Positions 55,834 to 64,000 of a stretch of DNA of 64,000 nt are shown piece after piece. Positions within the stretch are counted from its first letter, which is position 1; each line of letters opens with the position of its first letter. Source of the DNA: Rhea pennata (lineage: Eukaryota > Chordata > Aves > Rheiformes > Rheidae); contig NC_084663.1 of the NCBI RefSeq assembly GCF_028389875.1, positions 216,342,876 to 216,406,875 on the forward strand, written 5' to 3'. The position numbers were made by a program, and so were the translations under genes. The notes beneath the pieces are model-generated. The model searched no databases and was not told the origin of the DNA. It saw nothing but the letters and a program-made list of their open reading frames with translations.

Positions 55834-56655
55834 AACTTGTTGTCCACCAGCACTCCCAGGTCCTTCTCCACAGAGCTGCTTTCCAGCAGGTCAGCCCCCA
55901 GCCTGCACTGGTGCATGGGGTTATTCCTCCCTAGGTGCAGGACTCTGCACTTCCTTCTGTTGAACTTCATGAGGTTCCTCTCTGGGCATTTCTCCAGTCT
56001 GTCAAGGACCCTCTGACTGGCAGTGCAGCCGTCTGCACCAGCCACTCCTCCCGGTTTTGTATTGTCCAGGAATTTGCTGTGGGTGCACTCTGTCCCATCA
56101 TCATGAAGAGGTTAAATAGTATCACATCCAGTATCGACCCCCGGGGGACACCACTAGTGACTGGCCTCCAGCTGGACTTCATGCTACTGATCACAACCCT
56201 CTGAGCCCGGCAGTTACCCAGTTTTCAGTCCATCTCACCGTCCCTTTTATCCATCTTGCACTCTATCAGTTTGTCTATGAAGATGTTATTCGAGATAGTG
56301 TGAAAAGCCTTACTAGAGCTGAGCTAAACAACATCCGCTGCTCTCTCCTCATCCAAGCCAGTCATCTCATCACAGAAGGCTCTCAGATTGGGTAAGCATG
56401 ATTTCTCCTCTGTAAATCCATCCTGACTACCCCCAGTTGCCTTCTTTTCCTTCATATGTCTGGATATGGTATCCAGGATTAGTTGCTCCATCTCCTTCCC
56501 AGGGACTGAGGTGAGGCTAACCAGCCTGCAGCTTCCAGGATCCTCTTTATTGTCCTTCTTAAAGATAGAAAAGACATTTGCTTTTTTCCAGTACTAAAGA
56601 GCCATCCTCAATTGCCACAGTCTTTCAAGGATGATCAACCATGTCTCTGTGATCC
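55834..56655 (-). mobile_element. CR1 LINE, internal ORF2 fragment, old
   Basis: Antisense CR1 lacking its 3' UTR. From the left it reads the ORF2 part encoding [12 protein letters not shown], then the reverse transcriptase region ([14 protein letters not shown]; the FADDTK position reads FLDNTK), then more upstream ORF2 around 56300-56650 (CATCCTGACTACCCC, CTTTTTTCCAGTACTAAAG). Stops and small indels break the frame. It covers ORF2 further upstream than the other younger copies but is older than them. Confidence 0.88.
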
Positions 56656-57176
56656 TGATGAGGTAGCCCTGTAATTGCAAAAAGACTTCTAATTCCTCTT
56701 ATTTTTCCCCATGCTGCATGCGTTAGTGTACAGATGCTTCAGAGAGGCACCAAGCTGTGCTATTTCCCAGAAAGGTAAAAGAGATTTCCCCACAGCGCTG
56801 CCCCTTAGGCACTTCCTTATTTATCTGTATACCTTCAGGGTAACCTTATGTCAGCCCTGTTTTGTTGATCACAAGGTCACTTCTATTCACATCACCCCAG
56901 AGCCTTTTCATGCCAACCCTGTCCAAAATTTCCTTACTTGATTGCTAGTCATTCTCTTCTGCCTGTGCATGGTTTCAGTCAGTGGTAGTGCATGTATGTA
57001 GCAGAGGAGGCAGGTATGCTCAGATGTTTCAGTATAGCTCCTAGGAAGTTCTACTGTGACACAGCACTGGTCATGGTGAAGCCTCTGATCCAAGACTTTA
57101 GACTGGAGGACCACCAAACTATCCCTACTTCTCACTACCCGTCTGTGGTTTGTGACCCTGCTGGCTTTCTTTCTAG
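56656..57176. other. Upstream of an OR gene, no gene seen
   Basis: Unique DNA ending in a strong pyrimidine tract and AG (57163-57176, TGGCTTTCTTTCTAG), the probable 3' splice site of the OR leader intron, 21 bp before the ATG. Confidence 0.55.
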
Positions 57177-57196
57177 GGCAGATATTCAGTGATGAG

Positions 57197-58168
57197 ATGG
57201 AGCATCCTTGTTTCACCCTACCCAGGACCAACAGCAGTCAGACCAGGACTCCATCATTCATTTTAGGTGGCTTTCCAGCATGGGAAAATACTCAGACATG
57301 GTCCGCTATACCTCTCTGCTCTACGTATCTCCTGGCACTACTGGGGAACTGCACTATCCTTTCCATCATTAAGGTAGAGCAGAGTCTCCATGCACCCATG
57401 TATTTACTCCTTGCTATGCTGGCTGTGGCTGACTTGGGTATGTCCACATCCACATTCCCAAGCATGCTGATGATGCTGTGGCTGGAGGCCAGAGAGATCA
57501 GTTTTGGCATCTGCCTTGCCCAGATGTTCTTCATTCACACCTTCACAGATATTGAATCTGCCGTCATTCTGGCTATGGCCTTTGATCGTTACATGGCCAT
57601 CTGCCACCCCCTGCGATATTCCTCCATCCTCACAAACTCAGTGACCATCAAGATAAGTGTGGGAATCATTATGAGGACTATCCTTGTTCAATTTCCACTC
57701 CCAGTCCTGCTGACCCACCTCTGTTTCACCAGGTCCAGCAAGCTCTCCCATCCCTACTGTTTGCACCCAGACATCATCAAACACACAGACTCAGACACGA
57801 GAATCAACAGTGCCTATGGGCTTTTCGTGCTACTCTCCACATTGGGTTTGGACTTGCTTTTTGTTCTCCTGTCCTATGTTCTGATCCTTAAGACCATCCT
57901 GAACATTGCGACTTGGAGGGAGCGTCTTAAAGTCCTCAACACTTGCATCTCCCACATCTGTGCTGTCCTATTATACTTTATTCCCATGATCTCTCTGTCC
58001 ATGATACATCGTTTTGGGAAACACGTGTCCCCCCAGGTCTACACTTTCATAGCGAACCTCCATTTCCTTGCACCACCCATCATGAATCCTGTCGTTTACA
58101 GTTTGAAAACCAAAGCGATCCGGAGACGGATACTGAGGATGTTCTGTCAGAAGGATCTACAATTCTAG
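57197..58168 (+). CDS. Olfactory receptor, class I (OR51-like)
   Basis: An intact odorant receptor of 323 residues. ATG 57197 is chosen because an acceptor-like AG ends at 57176 and the in-frame extension upstream has no ATG. In order: N-terminus with an NSS sequon; FILGGFPAWENTQTW; LGNCTILSIIK in TM1; LHAPMYLLLAMLA; TSTFPSM; AQMFFIHTFTDIES in TM3; MAFDRYMAICHPL; SYVLILKTILNIATWRERLK in TM5/IC3; NTCISHICAVL in TM6; PMISLSMIHRFG; NPVVYSLKTKAI. One oddity: in EC2 the usual LAC is replaced by HTD (IIKHTDSDT) and the upstream FC is displaced (LCF), so a normally conserved disulphide pair may be absent. It lies about 14 kb upstream of rho, on the opposite strand to the globins. Confidence 0.95.
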   Translation: MEHPCFTLPRTNSSQTRTPSFILGGFPAWENTQTWSAIPLCSTYLLALLGNCTILSIIKVEQSLHAPMYLLLAMLAVADLGMSTSTFPSMLMMLWLEAREISFGICLAQMFFIHTFTDIESAVILAMAFDRYMAICHPLRYSSILTNSVTIKISVGIIMRTILVQFPLPVLLTHLCFTRSSKLSHPYCLHPDIIKHTDSDTRINSAYGLFVLLSTLGLDLLFVLLSYVLILKTILNIATWRERLKVLNTCISHICAVLLYFIPMISLSMIHRFGKHVSPQVYTFIANLHFLAPPIMNPVVYSLKTKAIRRRILRMFCQKDLQF

Positions 58169-58560
58169 GACTGCCATTTGCCAGTAAAGCCAATATGATG
58201 GTCATGGCTAACAGTCTTATGCAAGATTAAGCCCCTGAGAAGACCAACCAGGAGACAGGAATGTATCAAATGCTTTCATCAGTGCAAGGGTATGTGGAAA
58301 GTAGGGATATATGTAAGGTAAAAAGATAAGCAGAAAGTAAAGAACATGTAGCTACCTGCAACATAAGAACCTATGCTTTGTAAGGATGTTTAGTTGCCAG
58401 TTCTTCAGCGTATGAACAGAGATGAGGAAGAGGAAAGGTAACAAACCACACCTAGATATGCAGACCCTAAAATAAGGAGGTATCAGAGAGGATACCAAAG
58501 ACTACAACTGTCAGGTCACTGACTGAGGGGCCACCGAAGGAACCAGAAACAAGATTCAGC
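58169..58560. other. OR 3' flank, no gene seen
   Basis: Unique A-rich sequence after the OR stop codon. Nothing else is recognised. Confidence 0.5.
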
Positions 58561-58564
58561 CAGA

Positions 58565-59060
58565 TCTCTGTAACTGCTGAGAAGGGTGGAAGAAGATTTT
58601 CATGGGTCACATGGGAAAGAGCAAACTTGTTATGGGATATTTGAAGGAGCTTGTGGAACTGCACAAAACTTTACATGGGAGGCTTTCAGGGGTTGTGGTA
58701 AAGTGTGAAATGCATTATGCAATATATAGGAGAAGGACCAAAAGCAGTCAAAAAGAGGGTGAGATGAACTGGGGAGGAACCACGATGGGAAAATGCAGGG
58801 GTGGTGGGTAAAAGGCACCAAGAAAGCGTAAACAAGTTGCTGGTTAGTGTGCTTGTCTGGCCGTGCCTGTGCTTGATCACAGCAGGCTGTCCTGGCTTCC
58901 TATTAAACTCCATTTCTAGCTATTTTCTGAGTGACCTTACTCGCTAATCTCTGTGCATGGGAATATGTGTGGTACTTCCTGGCAAACTTCAAGCTGGACT
59001 AACTGGTGAGCTGGAGGAAACTAGAATCTGGAAAGACCCAAGAGTGGGACTGGGATTGGG
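58565..59060 (+). mobile_element. Putative solo LTR of an avian endogenous retrovirus
   Basis: It has the anatomy of a long terminal repeat: a purine-rich U3-like stretch, then CTTCCTATTAAACTCC with an ATTAAA polyadenylation signal (58902-58907), followed by U5-like sequence. The first 200-300 bp resemble the fragment at 2680-2915, so it belongs to a repeated family. No internal viral genes flank it, so it would be a solo LTR, probably old. Assignment to an ERVL-like group is a guess from general appearance. Ends uncertain. Confidence 0.4.
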
Positions 59061-59064
59061 CTGG

Positions 59065-62000
59065 GATCTGGGCATAGAGTCTGGAGAGACCTACGGTCTG
59101 GTCCAGGGTTGGATGGGCCCACAGACACGAGACTGAGGATGTGTGTCCTGTCCTGATTAGCTGAAGCAGGGGAGCGGGACTGAGATGTGTAGTTCATGTC
59201 TGCGTGGGTGCTGCTGGTGTTTACACAGTGCCAGGAAGGGCACGGCACTCTGCAATGATCCGTTTAGCTGGCAACGTGTGTCTGTGTCTGGTGGGAATGC
59301 ACGCTCAGCCTCGCTACTGACTGGACCTACAAGCTTGAATAGCAGAAAACAGACTGAAGAGGAAAAATTCTTGAGCCTTGAAGTGCCCTGGGTTTGCCTG
59401 CCTTTAATTGTCAACATGTACCACCTGCAGGTGAACTTTCAGTCTTGCAGAACGAGAGTGACAATGTATGCTTACACATAAATACCATGCTTTAAAATCC
59501 CCATACATGATGCAACTGATGCTGCAGTGTGGTTGGTCAGCACCAGCAATACCAGACTAGGAGGTCTGCGATTCTCTGGACTGAGCTGGGCCCTGCACGG
59601 GCCCCCAGGGCAGATCTCCTGGCCCCTGGGGGCAGGGGTGGGTGGGCTGGTCACTGGCTATTTGCACTTTCACTTTTGTGCGTGAGGTGGAGGATGAGGG
59701 TGAGGACCTGCAGAGGGGTCAGGCCTGGCAAGGTTTGCTGGGTCAAGCACTTTCCTCTACAGACACGTCTGGCCTGGCCTGGCCCAAATAGCTGGCTGGT
59801 GATAATGGTCCTCCAGGTCTACAGAAATCATTTCCCTTTGGAGGGGAAATGCTTTATATGAAGGAATGACTTTAGGACTCTTCAAGAATAAGCAAAAGTA
59901 TTGCCTTTTCTTTAAAACAGAGATGTTCTCCTCGTTAGGTTTTTATTTGTTTCACCTTATGCACTTTGCCTGGGTTTGGCTGTAGCGCTAGATTTCTTGG
60001 CATGACTATTTCTTTCCTGGACCAGCATGCACTGTTAGGTTTCCACAGGGCACTGCAGCACACGGCCTTCCTCTGCCTGGCTCATCTAGACCTGCAAAAT
60101 GGATTTCTTGCCATGTGAGCTAATGGGCCAGCACTGATGGAAAAGTAGCTGTTCTCTTTCAGCTGACCCAAAAGTGCAAGCACTATATAAACTGGCTCCA
60201 CCTGGAAGGGCATTTTAAACAGTTTACAAAATAAAGAACTGTTTTCATGTTTTCTGCCAGTGTTTCCCATGGATTGTGTGCACAGTACTGTGGCAAGTAA
60301 ATTCAGTCTGTTCTCGGGAGACACTGTCACTGGGAAGTGACAAATACTTAAAACGTAGTCTAGCAGATTCTTCCAGCTTTTCCAGGCTCAGATCCCTCAG
60401 ACCCCTTGCCACACATCCATATAACCCAGGAAGCCAGACTATATGTAATGAAATGACAAGCCTCAGGTAAAGACCTGAGATAGGAGCAATTCGGCAGCTG
60501 CCAGTATTAAAGGTTTGGTTTACTGTGGTGGGCACAGAGAAGGAGTATCACTGCTTGTGTACCTTGTTCATAACTTCTCCCCTAGGCATCTGCTAGTGGT
60601 GGCTGTTGGGTTAGACAGACCTTGGTCTAGCTCCTTGCAGCCGGTCTCATGTCTGCTGCAGATGGGGCTGAGCTCTCCTCTGCCCTGCAGCGAGTTCTCC
60701 AGCACGACCCAGGAGCCAAGAGGCAGCAGCTCGGCCGGGAGCCAGCTGTGGTCTCGCTAGCAGCGCGTCTTGCAGCGTGCGGATGTGTGAAGCCAGGCAT
60801 CCAGCACGGCGGGAGAACCCGCGTCTCCCCGGCTGACCTCGCGTCTGACACCAGCCCTGCCCGCGGAGCCTGGTGCAAGCTCTCACTCACATTTCCCCAG
60901 GGCAAAGTCTGATAGCTCGTGATGAATTACCCCTGCGGTTTCTGCGGTGGGGCTGTGTGCAGCTCGTTGCCTCCCTCTGCTGGGTGCAGCCCAGTCTGTG
61001 GGAAACACCAGCCCTATGGGCCTGTAGGCTGGACTGGGAGGTTGCTATCTGTGCTTGCACAGGGCCAAAGCCCCATTCCCATTAGCATGTGGTGTGGAGC
61101 AGAACTGCCTGTCGCATGCAGCTGGTCACATAAGCGTGGAGTCGTGGGGTTATCATCTCCATTTCTATGCATGAATGGGAAAGGAGACAGCAAGTTGATG
61201 CTGCCTCACAGCTGGCCCTGTCACAATCTGCCCCATGGTTTCCATGTCCCATGTCAGGACTTTCGCTGAAAGGTTGATTTTCCTCTTTTTATCCCTTTTC
61301 CCTCTTTCCTCCATTTTCTGAAGCAATGAGAAAGTCTAGAAATAGGGATGCTCCTCACCTGAGCAGCTTACTGAGGACATTTCTGCAGCCTGTGCGCAGA
61401 GACCTGCACACACACACACCTGACTACAGCTGCTGCTTTCAAGCAGCAGCTCTGCCTTGATTTTGAGACTTTGAGGTCTAAAACACAAGAGCTGAGGAAC
61501 TTCAAACCAGTGCCTGCTTTTCAGGTCTGAGCTGCAGGTTGCCGCCAGTGTGGGGCAGGAAAGAAGAGCCCCTGGAAGCTGCTGGGCAATGCTGAAAACT
61601 GCTGTGTTTGGGACTGCTCTGGACTGGGCCCCTGTGGGCAGGAAGGGAGAGAAAAATGAGATGAAATCTGTCCAGCACCCTGGCAGTCTGCGAGAGCTGG
61701 GTACCACTGACTCACCCGCAGAGGGGAAGATCCAAGTTAGGAGTGGGCCATGGACAATGTCCGTTTTGCCAATGTGAAGTTGATTTTCAGGCACTAGAAA
61801 GCAATTTGGTGCAAAGCTAAAATGTGACCCAACTGCAGCTGCGTTTATTCTTCTTTCTCCATTTCTCCGTTCCAGGATTGCTGAGCTGCTTCCCTTTCCA
61901 GAAGTGTCTTCACATCTCAGTACGTGGCACGTGCTGTTCCTTTATGCCACCCTGTAAAACCCCCTCATGCTGCACAGGTTTGGGGAGGGCTCTGTGCCTC

Positions 62001-63056
62001 TCTTCTTTATCTCCACGTCTTGCCTTGCATCTGCTCTGTCCCTCGTTTTGATGCAGAAATTCAGAAGCACCGCATACAGGAAACCTCCAACGTACGTGGG
62101 CCAGCTCCCGCCAGGAGAGGAGGAGCTTTTGCTTGCAGAGTGCTAGTCTGTCTATGCCACAATATATATCAAATGGGTCACTGAGGATTGAGGACTTTAT
62201 TTAATTAAAACTATGAATTTTTACACTAGAGTCAGTCTGAGACAGGAGCTGTCTGCTACAATATCTATGCTGGGGCTGGGCAGCCTTAAGGCATGTGCAT
62301 GCTGACGGCTGATGACAAGGAGGTTTTGCAAATACCCCATTTTGGGGAGCTTGAAAATCTAATTTGGATATGTGCATTCTTAAGCTGTCAAGTCACAATT
62401 TTCCTGATTCAAGGAAAGGTAGAAAAAAATATCTGTCTAAAGGCAATCTACGTGCTTTTTTTTTCAGCAACTAAATCTAGATTTAGTGCTTAATTTAAGG
62501 CACTCAAGTTTGACTTTCCTCATACTTTTATTAGCTTCCATTCCCCCACATCCTCTCTCTGCTCATCCACCTGTTGGCCATTCCTACTCTTCATTAATAT
62601 TGGATTTTCTTTTTATGTCTCTGAAGAGAGTCCTCATAGAGTACAAGTTAATGCTGAACATTGAGACCAAGAACAGTAGCAAAAGCAAGTTGCAGAGAGC
62701 AGACACAATTACTGCATTAATCTCAGTGATGCAAGAAGCAGCCGCATTCGCGTGCCCACATGGGAGGCAGAGGAAGGTTAGAGATGATGACTGCACCAGA
62801 CCTTTTATCATCACTGCAGCGTTATCTGGAAGAGATCAGCATCACTCATCCATGTGACTTAACCTGTCCCATCTCATCTTCATCCCTCCATGAAGAAGGT
62901 GATGATACAGCGTTCTGATGACTTTGTGCACTTTCCCCTGTGCCATAACCTGAGAAAGTCACGGAAGGTAATCTGTCACCAGGCAGCTCATGCTAAAGGA
63001 GTTTCAATAAAAAAAAAACTTGAATTTTGTATACTTTTCACCACTTCTGTCCACTC
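59065..63056. other. Intergenic, no gene seen
   Basis: About 4 kb of mostly unique DNA with a GC-rich patch at about 60690-60880 and a short CA run near 61409. I looked for the folate receptor gene that lies upstream of the chicken globin domain and recognise no exon of it here. Confidence 0.45.
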
Positions 63057-63058
63057 AG

Positions 63059-63209
63059 CACAGACCAGAGCTCTGCAGCTCCCAGTTGCATGTGAACCCC
63101 CTCGAGACTCCGAGGACTATATAAATATCACCACCTCCTGCCTCTCCCTGAAGGTGGCCTGTCTGGATCAGAGGCAGATCTCCCTCATTCCTGACTGTCA
63201 CAGGAGCTG
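63059..63209 (+). other. Possible exon, unassigned
   Basis: A 151-bp open segment is bounded by CTTCTGTCCACTCAG and a strong GTGAGT donor. Its translation includes INITTSCLSLKVACLDQRQ and is cysteine-containing, with an N-glycosylation sequon. The same segment holds TATATAAA (63118-63125), so it could instead be a promoter with a first exon ending at the same donor. No family is recognised. Confidence 0.2.
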
Positions 63210-63214
63210 GTGAG

Positions 63215-64000
63215 TTCCTTGGTGTAGCTGTTATTTAGTAGGTTTTTGTGGCTGAGGTACCTGATTTGAGTAAAAACATAAAGTTCTGCAGGCAGGAGAA
63301 ATTCCCCTGGCCCACTCCGCACTGCAGCTTTAGGCTCTGAGATGGAGAAACACCTGTATCCAGGTAGGATTTGTCAGGTAAGTGCCACTACCTTGGGTCC
63401 ATGGTTGTTCAGACCAGAAAGGTGATCCACCTGCAGTATTGCTCCCCGGCTCCACTCAAATCAGCTTGGTATACAGGAGATCACAGCCTGGCTCTAGAAA
63501 GCTGATAGCCTGGCTGATGTTCTCCAGCCTCCTCGCGTGTACTGCCCTGTAAGAGGACTGGGATGTGCATTCAGAGAAGCAGAAGAGTATCAGCTAAGGT
63601 TTGGGCTAAGGTTGACAGACAAGCAATTGCCAACCAGGACAGCCTGGATACAGCCCTGCCTTCCTGCTGTCTGAGGAGAGTTCATGGTTCCCCTTTATAG
63701 TTTGATTGACGCTGCCCTCACTGGTAGCTTTGTCGTTTTACTGGAAATACTGCAAATCACCTTCTGAATTGGGGTGAGCAACTCACACAGGAGGTGGAAG
63801 CAGAGATGAGAGTCCCAAGCACGAGCCTTTCTCTGGCCACTGGTGTGCATACAGAGGACACGTGCAAACCCCATGCACACTGGTCGCCAGGGGATTCAGG
63901 CTTGTTCATTGCACACGTTGCCAGCTGAGGGCCAGCACCGGCAGATGTGACACGGTGCAGGGGACACCGCACTAGGCAGCACTGCCCAGGTTTAGGGAGC
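63215..64000. other. Window end, no gene seen
   Basis: Unique DNA with no recognised coding or repeat feature. Confidence 0.45.

Noticed and set aside
59065-63056. Folate receptor gene, expected upstream of the chicken globin domain
   Set aside because: No cysteine-rich folate receptor exon motif was recognised on either strand.
1-64000. CRISPR arrays, operons, phage or other prokaryotic systems
   Set aside because: Spliced globin genes, ORs and CR1 LINEs show vertebrate nuclear DNA; no regularly spaced repeats were seen.

Overview
The window is bird nuclear DNA. It holds a four-member avian beta-globin cluster inside an array of class I olfactory receptor (OR) genes, with many CR1 LINEs, the typical avian retrotransposon. 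The globin order and residues match the chicken locus (rho, betaH, betaA, epsilon), but the sequence is probably not chicken: the adult chain has Asp where, as I recall, chicken has Glu in the N-terminal NVxECGAEA motif, and betaH is dead. I cannot name the species.

Layout, left to right. 1-18.3 kb: a truncated OR (2-544), two intact plus-strand ORs (7131-8114 and 12882-13820) and one minus-strand OR (17307-18278), separated by CR1 copies and unique DNA. 18.3-26 kb: a non-coding stretch with a strong CpG island (about 20220-20680, with a CTCF-like site) and an OR relic (24580-25035). 26.1-43.5 kb: the globin genes, all on the minus strand, so transcription runs right to left: rho (43359-41731), a betaH pseudogene (37211-35906), adult betaA (33108-31457) and epsilon (27925-26209). 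Each has three exons of 92, 223 and 129 nt; betaH exon 2 is 212 nt because of an 11-nt deletion. A candidate beta/epsilon enhancer (GATA, CACCC and NF-E2 sites) lies about 400 bp downstream of the betaA polyA signal.

43.5-53 kb: the upstream control region. It contains a near-perfect 33-bp-arm hairpin (47385-47459), a GC-rich block with a CTCF-like site (about 48002) and an NF-E2/GATA cluster built around a 16-bp-arm palindrome (about 50354-50511), which I read as a locus control region hypersensitive site. 53.3-58.2 kb: a second OR relic, an old CR1 and an intact OR51-like gene (57197-58168). 58.5-64 kb: an LTR-like repeat and otherwise unassigned DNA.

How the parts work together: rho and epsilon are the embryonic beta-like chains at the two ends of the cluster and betaA is the adult chain in the middle. 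A shared upstream control region and the beta/epsilon enhancer would serve them, with possible CTCF boundaries on either side separating erythroid chromatin from the OR genes. The strongest evolutionary signal is a roughly 590-bp tract of near identity between rho and epsilon covering promoter, exon 1, intron 1 and exon 2, best explained by recent gene conversion across the intervening genes.
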